Shown here piece by piece: positions 33,398 to 41,422 of a stretch of 64,000 nucleotides of DNA. Origin of the DNA: Streptosporangium canum. GTDB lineage: Bacteria > Actinomycetota > Actinomycetes > Streptosporangiales > Streptosporangiaceae. Made by a program: the position numbers and the translations under genes. Under the pieces are notes generated by a model, which made no database searches, had not been told where the DNA came from, and saw only the letters and a list, made by a program, of their open reading frames with translations. Each line of letters opens with the position of its first letter. Position 1 is the first letter of the stretch. Location: NCBI RefSeq assembly GCF_900113865.1, contig NZ_FOQY01000036.1, positions 1 to 64,000 on the forward strand. The letters are read 5' to 3'.

Positions 33398-34318
33398 ATG
33401 AGTACGGCACAGCCCAGTGAGTGGCAGCGGCGCATCGCCGGAGAGTGGCACGGCCGCCCCTCGTTGTTCGACGCCACCGGCACCTGGCAGGGCTACGAGG
33501 ACATCCGCCGCTCGTCCGTCTTCGAGGACGGCGTGACGACCTACTACATGGACGGGGGCATGGAGGGCGGCGGCCCGCTGGCCGGCCGGTTCCGGCTGGG
33601 CGCGCCCTTCGCGTTCGGCGTGGCCGACTCCGACACCGACCGGGTCTACACCGGCCCCGACTTCTTCGGCACCGGCCGGCCGTACGGCTCGTTCGTGGAC
33701 GCCCACTACTACGGCCCCGGCTGGCAGGTCGACCTCAACACCTGGAACCAGGTCCTGCCCGACGGCGAGACCCAGGTCTACTCCTCGCTCCTCTACCAGG
33801 GGCCCGCCGTGGTGGGCTGCTTCAACGGCCTCTACACCCGCGACCCCGCCAAGGTGGCGGACTGGCCGGCGGCCGAGACCGGCAACGGTCCGGTGCCGCA
33901 CATCCTGCCGACCAAGACCCCCGGCGCCTTCTCCGGCTCCTGCGAGGTCTTCGGCGCCGACCAGAAGCCGCGCGGCGCCGTCGAGATCACCGTCGAGCTG
34001 GAACCGCTGGACCTGCTGCGCACGCGCCGGCACGTGACCTGGTCCGGCGCGCTGGACCGCCGCTACACCGCCGACGTGCGCCGCGACGGCTTCCGCTCCT
34101 TCCACGAGGGCCCGGACGCGTGGGGCAACGCGCAGGCGTACGGCCGCGCGAACCACCCGAGCCTGCACTTCCGCGACGTGTGGAAGCTCAAAGGCCGGGA
34201 GTTCATGATCGACGCTGTGCCCGGGATGGCCGCCGGGTCGACCATGGCGGTCGCCTACGAGCTGTTCGAGGGCAACGTCCTGTCCGCGGTCGTCCACGGG
34301 GTGCTGAGATGGTCATAG
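33398..34318 (+). CDS. Beta-rich unknown protein in the RCCR/Rieske operon
   Basis: I cannot assign a family with confidence to this 306-residue protein. It starts at ATG 33398 after GGAGG. Predicted content is mostly beta strand: repeated short hydrophobic/aromatic strands with Gly turns (GEWHGRPSLFDATGTWQGYE, YGSFVDAHYYGPGWQVDL) in two halves (about 10-150 and 165-300), as in calycin or DUF3598-type barrels. Such barrels bind tetrapyrroles in bilin lyases of the CpeS group, which would fit the neighbours, but this is speculation. There is no signal peptide and no catalytic motif. The stop overlaps the next gene by 10 bases. Confidence 0.7.
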   Translation: MSTAQPSEWQRRIAGEWHGRPSLFDATGTWQGYEDIRRSSVFEDGVTTYYMDGGMEGGGPLAGRFRLGAPFAFGVADSDTDRVYTGPDFFGTGRPYGSFVDAHYYGPGWQVDLNTWNQVLPDGETQVYSSLLYQGPAVVGCFNGLYTRDPAKVADWPAAETGNGPVPHILPTKTPGAFSGSCEVFGADQKPRGAVEITVELEPLDLLRTRRHVTWSGALDRRYTADVRRDGFRSFHEGPDAWGNAQAYGRANHPSLHFRDVWKLKGREFMIDAVPGMAAGSTMAVAYELFEGNVLSAVVHGVLRWS

Positions 34319-35073
34319 TCGTCACCGGCGGCACCCGCGGCCTCGGCCTCGGCCTGGTCAGGGCGTTCCTCGACCGGGGCCACCAGGTCGCCTTCTGCGG
34401 CAGCCGCCCCGAATCCGTCGACGGGGCGCTGGCCGCGCTGGAGGCCGGGCGGGTGTGCGGGGTGGTCGCCGACGTCACCGACCGGGCCCAGGTCCAGGCG
34501 CTCTGGGACGCCGCCGTGGACCGCTTCGGGAAGGTCGACATCTGGATCAACAACGCCGGGGTCTCCCACTCGCGCAAGCCGCTGTGGGAGCTCCCGGCCG
34601 CCGAGACCGCGACGGTCGTCGGCGTCAACCTCACCGGCGTGCTCAACGGCAGCGCGGTCGCCCTGGCCGGGATGGCCGGGCAGGGCCACGGCCACGTCTG
34701 GAACATGGAGGGGCTCGGCAGCGACGGCCGCGCCGTACCCGGGCTGTCCGTCTACGGCGCGACCAAGCGGGCGCTCACCTACCTCACCCGCGCCCTGGCC
34801 GGGGAGGTCCCCGACGGTGTCTCCGTGGGCCTGCTGAGCCCCGGCATGGTGGTCACCGACCTGCTCGTCCACGACTACTCGCCGGAGGAGCTGGCCCGAG
34901 CCGCCCGGATCTTCAACATCCTGGCCGACCGCGTCGGGACCGTGGCTCCCTGGCTGGCCGGACAGGCGCTGTCGCGGACCCGCAACGGCGCCCACGTCCG
35001 CTGGCTGACCAGGCGCAAGGTGTTCGCCCGCTTCGCCGCCGCCCCCTTCGGGAAGCGCCGGGTGATCCCGTGA
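34309..35073 (+). CDS. Short-chain dehydrogenase of the chlorophyll b reductase (NOL/NYC1) type
   Basis: This 254-residue NAD(P)H-dependent SDR starts at ATG 34309. The nucleotide motif is TGGTRGLG (residues 6-13), NNAG follows, and the active pair is Tyr149 and Lys153 in VYGATK. It shares blocks with plant NOL/NYC1 that general SDRs lack: DIWINNAGVS, GHVWNMEGLGSDGR, SVYGATKRALTYLTRAL, LLSPGMVVTDLL, IFNILAD and a C-terminal VRWLTRRKVFARF. Like those enzymes it has no Ser 13 residues before the Tyr. Plant enzymes reduce the C7 formyl of chlorophyll b. Reduction of a formyl on a tetrapyrrole or related ring is a reasonable inference here. Confidence 0.88.
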   Translation: MVIVVTGGTRGLGLGLVRAFLDRGHQVAFCGSRPESVDGALAALEAGRVCGVVADVTDRAQVQALWDAAVDRFGKVDIWINNAGVSHSRKPLWELPAAETATVVGVNLTGVLNGSAVALAGMAGQGHGHVWNMEGLGSDGRAVPGLSVYGATKRALTYLTRALAGEVPDGVSVGLLSPGMVVTDLLVHDYSPEELARAARIFNILADRVGTVAPWLAGQALSRTRNGAHVRWLTRRKVFARFAAAPFGKRRVIP

Positions 35074-35696
35074 CGTATCCCGTGGCACTGGCCGCCGAGG
35101 ACTTCGTCCCCGTGGTGCTGACCGTGACGGGCGTGTGCCTGCTCGGCCGGTACGCCGGCGCCCGGCACCGGCCCGGCGTGCTCCTGGCGGCGGCCCTCAT
35201 CGGGGCGGGCGGGCTGTCCAAGGCCGGCTGGAAGCTCATCGTCGCGCTCGGCGGCCCGGACCTTCCCTGGCTGGAGCTGATGCTGTTCCCGCTGCTCACA
35301 GCCGGGTTCGGGCTGCTGGCGTGGATCCTGACCGCCCGCCACGACGGCTCGGCGCCCGGCTGGATCCCGCCGCTGGTCATCGGCCTGCCGGCGCTGTGCG
35401 CGGGCGGCGCCGTACTGGCCGGGAGCACGTTGCCGCTGCTGGTCAGCACCATGGTCTTCGCGACCCTCAGCGGCGTCCACCTGATCCTGGCCGCCCGGCG
35501 GCGCGGCGACACGCTCGCCGCCGCGCTCTTCGGCGTCCAGCTGCTCGGCTTCTTCGTCCTCAGCCCGCTCGCCGCCCGCCCCGACCAGACGGTCGCGCTG
35601 CAGTGGGTCGAGCAACTGTCCAACACCGCCGCCCAGGGGGCGTTCGCCGTCGCCGCGTTCCGGCTGGGCCGTACCCGGCAGGAGGTCTCGCCATGA
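35070..35696 (+). CDS. Integral membrane protein in the RCCR/Rieske operon
   Basis: This 208-residue protein with seven or so transmembrane helices starts at GTG 35070, overlapping the SDR stop, and ends overlapping the next ATG. Hydrophobic spans lie near residues 8-26, 33-55, 66-88, 97-117, 122-140, 148-166 and 178-198. No transporter signature or metal motif is recognised. Its fully coupled position between the SDR and the isomerase-like gene means it is made with them, so uptake, export or membrane anchoring of the pathway is plausible. Confidence 0.82.
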   Translation: MTYPVALAAEDFVPVVLTVTGVCLLGRYAGARHRPGVLLAAALIGAGGLSKAGWKLIVALGGPDLPWLELMLFPLLTAGFGLLAWILTARHDGSAPGWIPPLVIGLPALCAGGAVLAGSTLPLLVSTMVFATLSGVHLILAARRRGDTLAAALFGVQLLGFFVLSPLAARPDQTVALQWVEQLSNTAAQGAFAVAAFRLGRTRQEVSP

Positions 35697-36436
35697 CCGA
35701 CGCGCTCGGCTGGCGCCGTAAGTTCGGCGTGATCGCCCCGTCCACGAACACGATCGTGGAGCCCGACTTCTACCGCATGACCGTCCCCGGCGTGACCGCG
35801 CACTTCGGCCGCATCCACATCCGCGACCAGAACATGGCCGGGAACGAGGGCATGGAACGGCTGCTCGACCAGATCCGCGAGGAGATCGGCGCCGCCTGCG
35901 AGCGGGTGCTGACCTGCGAGCCGGACTACATGGTCATGGGCATGTCCGCCGAGACCTTCTGGGGCGGCGTCGAGGGCAACCGGCGGTTCGTCGAGCAGAT
36001 CCACGACATCACCGGACTGCGGGTGGCCACCGGCGCGGAGGCGTGCGAGCGGGCCCTGAACCTGTACGGCGCGCGCAGGATCGGCGTGGTGACCCCCTAC
36101 CAGCCGGTGGGCGACGAGAACGTGGTGCGGTTCTTCTCCGAGATCGGCTTCGACGTCGTCGCGATCAGAGGTCTGAAGTGCCCGACGGCCGTCTCGATCG
36201 CGCATGTCACCGAGTCCACGCTCCGGGGGGCGCTGGCCGAGCTCGACCTGGCGGGCGTGGACGCGATCGTGCAGTGCGGGACGAACCTGTCCATGGTCGG
36301 CCTGGCCGACGAGGCCGAACGCCGGCTCCGCAAGCCGGTCATCGCCATCAACGCCGCCACCTGGTGGATGGCGCTGCGCGACAACGGCATTCAGGACAAG
36401 GTGTACGGCGCCGGCCGCCTCCTGCGCGAGCAGTAG
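35693..36436 (+). CDS. Arylmalonate decarboxylase/maleate isomerase-type protein
   Basis: This 247-residue protein of the Asp/Glu racemase superfamily starts at ATG 35693, overlapping the upstream stop. The N-terminal FGVIAPSTNTIVEPDF is the AMDase/maleate isomerase signature. Maleate isomerases use two Cys. Here the second is present (Cys195 in VQCGTNLSM), while the first position reads MGMSAETFWGG, as in arylmalonate decarboxylases, which keep only one Cys. A decarboxylase or a one-Cys racemase/isomerase is thus as likely as cis-trans isomerisation. It is the last gene of the RCCR/Rieske operon. Confidence 0.85.
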   Translation: MTDALGWRRKFGVIAPSTNTIVEPDFYRMTVPGVTAHFGRIHIRDQNMAGNEGMERLLDQIREEIGAACERVLTCEPDYMVMGMSAETFWGGVEGNRRFVEQIHDITGLRVATGAEACERALNLYGARRIGVVTPYQPVGDENVVRFFSEIGFDVVAIRGLKCPTAVSIAHVTESTLRGALAELDLAGVDAIVQCGTNLSMVGLADEAERRLRKPVIAINAATWWMALRDNGIQDKVYGAGRLLREQ

Positions 36437-36481
36437 CTCTCAGTGGTTCGTTTCCCGCGATCGGTACCCCCTGGAGGAAAC

Positions 36482-37438
36482 ATGGCCCCATCGACCAGAC
36501 CCGTCTATCGGCTGCGTGCCGTGCTGGCCGCCGTGGCGCTCGCCGCGGGGGCCGTGACGGCGCCCACGGCGGCTCTCGCCGACGGCGTCGCGGCGCCCGC
36601 CGCGACGTCGCCCGGCTGGGTCGGCCGGTACGAGACCCGGATCGGCGACGACCCGGCCACCGTCTACTACCCGGCGGGCCGCCAGTCCGTCCCGGTCGCC
36701 CTGCTGCTGCAGGGCGCCAACGTCCCCGGGGCGAGCTACGACAGGTTCGCCGGGATCGTCGCCGGTTTCGGCTTCGCGGTGGCCGTCCCCGACCACCGGC
36801 GCGCCGTCGGCCCGGTCTCCGGGCTCTTCCCCGAGCAGCTCCAGATCAACACCGCCGCGGCGTGGGCCGAGGCGGAGAACTCCCGCGAGGGCTCCCCGGT
36901 CGCCGGGCGGCTGGACGCCGGCCGGCTGGTGCTGCTCGGCCACTCCTTCGGCGCGGCCGCGGGGCTGTTCGCCGTCGGCAACACCTGCACGGTCCCGTTC
37001 TGCTTCGGCCCCGTCTACCGGCGCCCCGCGTCCCTGCGGGCCGCGGTGTTCCACGGGGCCGGCACCGCGGCGCCCGGCGGCGGGACCGTGCCGATCGACA
37101 ACAGCGGGGTGCCCGTCGCCCTCGTCCAGGGAGGCCTGGACGGGATCAACCCGCCCGCCACGGCACGGGCGACCTACGACGGCCTCGGCTCGGCTCCCAA
37201 GGCGTTCGTCACGCTGACCGGAGCCAACCACTACGGCCTCACCGGCACCCAGACCCCGCCCGGGGCACTGCCCGACCCCTCGCCGCAGACCCTGCCGCAG
37301 GACAAGAGCATCGACGCGTCCGCCAGGTGGAGCGCGCTGTTCCTGCGCGCCTCCCTCGGCGACCCGCTGGCCGCGGCCTACGTCTACGGTTTCGGCGACG
37401 CCTCCGACGACGACGTCACCGTGATCTCCCAGCGCTAG
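36482..37438 (+). CDS. Secreted chlorophyllase-like alpha/beta hydrolase
   Basis: This 318-residue exported hydrolase starts at ATG 36482 after GGAGG. Residues 1-34 form a signal peptide ending near ALADG. The mature part has an oxyanion segment (VALLLQGANVPGASYDRF), the nucleophile elbow LLGHSFGAAAG with Ser155, an acid in QGGLDGINPP and a His in GANHYGL. Overall it resembles the chlorophyllase/dienelactone hydrolase group, where chlorophyllases carry GHSRGG. It follows the RCCR/Rieske operon by 45 bases. An outer ester-cleaving step, such as removal of a phytyl-like chain or a methyl ester, would fit, but the substrate is not shown by sequence. Confidence 0.85.
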   Translation: MAPSTRPVYRLRAVLAAVALAAGAVTAPTAALADGVAAPAATSPGWVGRYETRIGDDPATVYYPAGRQSVPVALLLQGANVPGASYDRFAGIVAGFGFAVAVPDHRRAVGPVSGLFPEQLQINTAAAWAEAENSREGSPVAGRLDAGRLVLLGHSFGAAAGLFAVGNTCTVPFCFGPVYRRPASLRAAVFHGAGTAAPGGGTVPIDNSGVPVALVQGGLDGINPPATARATYDGLGSAPKAFVTLTGANHYGLTGTQTPPGALPDPSPQTLPQDKSIDASARWSALFLRASLGDPLAAAYVYGFGDASDDDVTVISQR

Positions 37439-37439
37439 T

Positions 37440-37500
37440 TGTATACATTCACCGGCGAAATTCCCGACCTCCATCGATAATCATGGGCTCATTGCATACA
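37440..37500 (+). promoter_or_regulatory. Paired TGTATACA-like operators before the HMG-CoA-lyase-like gene
   Basis: TGTATACA (37440-37447, a perfect 8-bp palindrome) and TGCATACA (37493-37500) lie 53 bases apart in the AT-richer gap before ATG 37511. The same motif pair occurs before the GntR gene at 41494. A GATAAT box (37476-37481) between them may be a -10 element. Regulation by the FCD-type GntR protein at 41494 is a strong inference. Confidence 0.6.
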
Positions 37501-37510
37501 CTTCTGAGAC

Positions 37511-38467
37511 ATGTCTTCTGCGAACGCGCACATCGTCGAGGTGGGGCCGAGGGACGGGCTGCAGAACGAGTCCGTTCCGATCGGCACCGACGCCAAGGTG
37601 GCCTACATCGAGGCGCTGGCGGCCGCCGGCCTCACCCGCATCGAGGCGGTCAGCTTCGTCCACCCCCGCCTGGTCCCCCAGATGGCCGACGCCGAGCAGG
37701 TGATGGCCCGTGTGCCACGCCGCGACGGGCTCAGCTACATCGGCCTGATCGTCAACGCGCGCGGCCTGGACCGCGCCCTCCACGCGGGAGTGGACGAGGT
37801 CAACGTCACGGTCGTCGCCACGGAGACCTTCTCCCTGCGCAACCAGGGCATGACGGTCGCCGAGGCACTGGACTCGTTCGGCGCCGTCGCCGGGCGCGCC
37901 CACGCGGCCGGACTGCGCGTCACCGCGACCGTCGGGGCGAGCTTCGGCTGCCCCTTCGAGGGCGAGGTGCCACCCGGCCACGTCGCCGAGATGGTGCGGC
38001 GGTGCGCGGACTCGGGGGCCGACGAGATCGCCCTCGCCGACACGATCGGCGTGGGCGTCCCCGCCGACGTGCGGCGCCTGACCGGAGCCGTGCGCGAGGT
38101 CACCGGCCTGCCGCTGCGCTTCCACTTCCACAACACCCGCAACACCGGCTACGCCAACGCGCTGACCGCCGTCGAGGAGGGCGCCACCGCGCTCGACGCC
38201 AGCGGCGGCGGGATCGGCGGCTGCCCGTTCGCCCCCGCCGCGACCGGCAACATCGCCACCGAGGACCTCTCCTACGCGCTGCGCCGCTCGGGTGTGGACA
38301 CCGGCGTCGACCTCGACCTGCTGTTGTCCGCGGCCGCGTACATCGGCGAACGGCTCGGCGCCCCGCTGCCCGCCCTGCTCGGCAGGGCGGGCGACTTCCC
38401 CCCGAGGCCCAGCCTCTGCCCTCCGACCACCACCGCGCGGACGGCGCCCGGACGGCCCCTCGGCTGA
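37511..38467 (+). CDS. Hydroxymethylglutaryl-CoA lyase family protein
   Basis: This 318-residue TIM-barrel lyase starts at ATG 37511. Family motifs are VEVGPRDGLQNE at the N-terminus (metal Asp, catalytic Arg), HFHNTRNTG (metal His residues) and GGGIGGCPFAPAATGN (catalytic Cys loop). HMG-CoA lyase splits 3-hydroxy-3-methylglutaryl-CoA into acetoacetate and acetyl-CoA; relatives split similar branched 3-hydroxyacyl-CoAs. With CoA-transferase, PrpD and MaoC genes nearby, a citramalyl- or HMG-like CoA is a plausible substrate. It is followed after 66 bases by the acyl-CoA ligase gene. Confidence 0.94.
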   Translation: MSSANAHIVEVGPRDGLQNESVPIGTDAKVAYIEALAAAGLTRIEAVSFVHPRLVPQMADAEQVMARVPRRDGLSYIGLIVNARGLDRALHAGVDEVNVTVVATETFSLRNQGMTVAEALDSFGAVAGRAHAAGLRVTATVGASFGCPFEGEVPPGHVAEMVRRCADSGADEIALADTIGVGVPADVRRLTGAVREVTGLPLRFHFHNTRNTGYANALTAVEEGATALDASGGGIGGCPFAPAATGNIATEDLSYALRRSGVDTGVDLDLLLSAAAYIGERLGAPLPALLGRAGDFPPRPSLCPPTTTARTAPGRPLG

Positions 38468-38533
38468 CGGCGGCTCGCGCGACACGCCTCACCTCATCGG
38501 AACGGCATTTCCTCACCCGCAACAGGAGGGCCG

Positions 38534-40015
38534 ATGCACATCGCGGACGGGATCCGCGGATTCGCCGCAGCCTCCCCCGGGGCGCCCGCCGTGATCGACG
38601 GCGACCGCACGTTGACCTACCGGGCTCTGGACGACCGCTCGAACCGGCTGGCGAACGCCCTGCTGACCGCCGGGCTGCGGCCGGGCGAGCGGGTGGCGCT
38701 GCTGCTCGGCAACCGGATGGAGTATCCCGAGATCGCCTGCGGCATCGCCAAGGCGGGGCTGGCCATGGTGCCGCTCAACCCCCGCCTCACCCCCGGCGAG
38801 GCCGCCTACGTGCTGGGCCACTCCGGCAGCCGGGCCCTCGTCCTGGACGACGCGCTGGCCCCCGCGGTCGACGGCGTCGAGCTGCCCGGCACGGTCCTGT
38901 CCGTGGGCGGCGCCCGGCTCGGGCCGTCCTACGAGGCGGCGCTGGCCGCGGCGCGGTCCGCCGACCCCCGGATCGAGACGGACGAACGGGAGCCGTTCTG
39001 CGTGGCCTACACCTCGGGCACCACCGGCAGGCCCAAAGGGGTGGTGATCAGCCACCGGTCGCGCTCGCTCACGTTCTACGCCGCCGCCCTGGAGTGGGGT
39101 CTCGGCCTGGGCCGCCGCACGATCGCGGTCGCGCCGATGTACCACGGCGCCGGGTTCGCCTTCGGCTACGCCCCGGTCCACACCGGCGGCACGGTCGCGA
39201 TGCTGCGGTCCTGGGATCCCGAGCGGCTGCTGGCGATGATCGAGCGGGAGCGCGCCCAATCGGTCTTCCTCGTTCCCACGCACGCCCACATGCTGCGCGC
39301 GGCCGGGCTGGGGAGACACGACCTGTCCTCGCTCGACACGCTCTACTTCAACGCCGCCGCGCTGCCGGGGCCGTTGAAGGAGTGGGTGCTGGAGGCGTTC
39401 CCCGGCGTCGGCGTGCACGAGCTGTACGGCTCGACCGAGGCGGGGATCGTCAGCACCTGCCGCCCGGCCGACGCCCGGCGCGGGATCGGCTCGGTCGGGC
39501 ACCCCTGGTTCATGACCGAGGTCAGGGTCGTCGACGACGAGGGGAACCCGGCGCGGCGGGGCGAGCTGTTCAGCCGCTCGCCGTACCTGATGAACGGCTA
39601 CCTGGACGACCCCGCGGCCACCGCCGCCTGCACCACCCCCGACGGCTTCCTCACCAGCGGCGACATCGCCGAACGCGACGAGGAGGGGTACCTCTACATC
39701 GTCGACCGCAAGAAGGACATGATCGTCTCGGGCGGGGTCAACATCGCCCCCCGCGAGGTCGAGGAGGTCGTCGCCGCCTTCCCCGGCGTCGCCGAGACCG
39801 CCGTCGTGGGCCTGCCCGACGAGCGGTGGGGCGAGAGGGTGACGGCGTTCGTGGTCGTCCTGCCCGGCGCGTCGGTCGACGCCGAGGCCCTGGCCGCGCA
39901 CTGCCGCGCCCGGCTGGCCGGGCCCAAGCTCCCCCGGCGGGTGGAGTTCGTCCCCGCGCTGCCCCGCAACGCCGCAGGCAAGATCCTCAAGCGCGAGCTG
40001 CGCGACACACACTAA
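38534..40015 (+). CDS. Acyl-CoA synthetase (AMP-binding, class I adenylate-forming)
   Basis: This 493-residue ligase starts at ATG 38534 behind AGGAGG. Motifs are YTSGTTGRPKGVV (P-loop), the NAAALPGPLKEW and LYGSTEAG substrate/AMP regions, SGDIAERDEEGYLYIVDRKKDM (hinge) and the C-terminal NAAGKILKREL with the catalytic Lys. It converts a carboxylic acid, ATP and CoA into acyl-CoA. The size is normal for medium or aromatic acid ligases. Placed between an HMG-CoA lyase-like gene and a double cupin gene, it probably activates a pathway acid. Confidence 0.95.
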   Translation: MHIADGIRGFAAASPGAPAVIDGDRTLTYRALDDRSNRLANALLTAGLRPGERVALLLGNRMEYPEIACGIAKAGLAMVPLNPRLTPGEAAYVLGHSGSRALVLDDALAPAVDGVELPGTVLSVGGARLGPSYEAALAAARSADPRIETDEREPFCVAYTSGTTGRPKGVVISHRSRSLTFYAAALEWGLGLGRRTIAVAPMYHGAGFAFGYAPVHTGGTVAMLRSWDPERLLAMIERERAQSVFLVPTHAHMLRAAGLGRHDLSSLDTLYFNAAALPGPLKEWVLEAFPGVGVHELYGSTEAGIVSTCRPADARRGIGSVGHPWFMTEVRVVDDEGNPARRGELFSRSPYLMNGYLDDPAATAACTTPDGFLTSGDIAERDEEGYLYIVDRKKDMIVSGGVNIAPREVEEVVAAFPGVAETAVVGLPDERWGERVTAFVVVLPGASVDAEALAAHCRARLAGPKLPRRVEFVPALPRNAAGKILKRELRDTH

Positions 40016-40027
40016 GGAGGGCCGTCC

Positions 40028-41353
40028 ATGCGACCGCATGTCGAACTGATCCACGAGGGCGACTACGTCTGGCACGCCGCCGAGCTGGTCGGCGGCGAGG
40101 GCCGGGCCGGCGAGCGGCGGCTGTCGGTCGACGAGGAGGACGGCTCCTCCTCCCTCCGGATCGACTTCCGCACCGACTGGGGGCGCGGCCCCGGCGTCCA
40201 CCACGCCGACACCGAGTACTACGTGCTCCAGGGCACGATGACGTACGGCGGGCGCCGTCTCGGCAGGGGCGGCTACGTCCACGCGCCCCGGGGCGTGCCC
40301 ACCGAGGCGATCACCTTCGCCGAGGGCACGCGGATCCTGCACTACCGCGAGTACGGCGACGCCGGCTTCGACCTCCACGCCCCCCGCCGGCCCGGCGCCC
40401 GCGACGACGTCGTCGTCCTCGACACCGAGGCCATGCGCTGGGACGCCGTGCCCAACCCCGGCCCCATGCCCGGCCTGTTCATCAAATACCTGCGGGTCGA
40501 CCCGGTCACGGGTTTCTACACCCGCCTCGTCCACGCCCAGGGCGGCTGGTCCGACCACCGCCTGGCCCATCACCCCTGCTACGAGGAGGCCTACACCGTC
40601 CAGGGGCACATGGAGTACAACTTCGGCACCCTGGACCTAGGCACCTACTTCTTCAGGCCGGCCCGCGTCAAGCACGGCCACTTCACCACGATGGAGGGCG
40701 GCGCGACCTGGCTGCTGCGCTCCGACGGCGAACTGCACAACTGGTACACCCAGAACGCGTGGGTGCGCTGGGGCGGCGAGGCCGTCAACTACGGGGGGAC
40801 CGGCGGCGGCCGCATGCGCTGGTCCCAGTCCGCTCACGACCTGGGCAGGGGCTCGGACCGGCGGAGCGCGCGCGACCTGGCGGACCTGCGGGCCTCCCTG
40901 GCGTACGCCCGCTCCCGGGGCGCGGCCGACGCCGACCACGTCCCGCACGGTCACGGCGCCGACAGGAGCCTGCTCGCCATCGCCAAGGCCCTCGACGCGG
41001 CCCGCCTCCAGGGCGGCCACGGCGACCACGTTCACGACCACGCGGACGGCCGTCACGGCGACCACGACCACGACCACGCGAACGGCCCTCACGGCGACCA
41101 CGACCACGGTCACGCCGACGCCCCTCACGAGCACGGTCACATGGACGGCCCTCACGACCCCCACGGCCTGGCCGCCGACTGGGGAGCCGACCCCCGATCG
41201 CTCGAACACCCCGGAGAGCGCACCGACGCCGGCGCCCACAACCGGGGCCACGGCCGCGCCTGGAAGCAGGGCGACCCCGTCCCCGCCCCCATCCTCTCCA
41301 GCCTGCCGGTCCGCAGCCGCTCCCGCGGCCGGTGGGACGCCGACGGCATGTGA
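40028..41353 (+). CDS. Double-cupin protein with histidine-rich tail
   Basis: This 441-residue protein starts at ATG 40028 after AAGGAGG. Two cupin-like halves are seen at about residues 35-115 (GVHHADTEYYVLQGTMTYGG) and 145-235 (CYEEAYTVQGHMEYNFGTLD), both with potential metal His/Glu. From about residue 331 there is a His/Asp-rich tail made of three and three-quarter 12-residue repeats (pattern HGDHDHDHANGP) and then a basic end. Such tails store or deliver Ni, Zn or Co. A metal-dependent dioxygenase or isomerase role fits the cupin part, as does self-loading of its metal. Confidence 0.88.
   Translation: MRPHVELIHEGDYVWHAAELVGGEGRAGERRLSVDEEDGSSSLRIDFRTDWGRGPGVHHADTEYYVLQGTMTYGGRRLGRGGYVHAPRGVPTEAITFAEGTRILHYREYGDAGFDLHAPRRPGARDDVVVLDTEAMRWDAVPNPGPMPGLFIKYLRVDPVTGFYTRLVHAQGGWSDHRLAHHPCYEEAYTVQGHMEYNFGTLDLGTYFFRPARVKHGHFTTMEGGATWLLRSDGELHNWYTQNAWVRWGGEAVNYGGTGGGRMRWSQSAHDLGRGSDRRSARDLADLRASLAYARSRGAADADHVPHGHGADRSLLAIAKALDAARLQGGHGDHVHDHADGRHGDHDHDHANGPHGDHDHGHADAPHEHGHMDGPHDPHGLAADWGADPRSLEHPGERTDAGAHNRGHGRAWKQGDPVPAPILSSLPVRSRSRGRWDADGM
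41018..41152 (+). repeat. 36-bp coding tandem repeat for His-Asp motifs
   Basis: Units begin at 41018, 41054, 41090 and 41126 (the last is 27 bases). Each encodes a variant of HGDHxHxHAxxx inside the double-cupin gene. The repeats keep the reading frame and differ by a few substitutions, so the tail grew by in-frame duplication. Confidence 0.85.
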
Positions 41354-41422
41354 CCCGCCCGTTCCCCTCTGGGCCCGCCCCGTCCGGCGGCCATCGACCC
41401 CGGACGTCGCAGATCATGGAAT

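Noticed and set aside
35693..36436. Plain maleate isomerase call
   Set aside because: The first catalytic Cys is absent, so the name is left at the family level.
41018..41152. His-codon repeats as a CRISPR or transposon signal
   Set aside because: They are in-frame coding repeats with no spacers or flanking inverted repeats.
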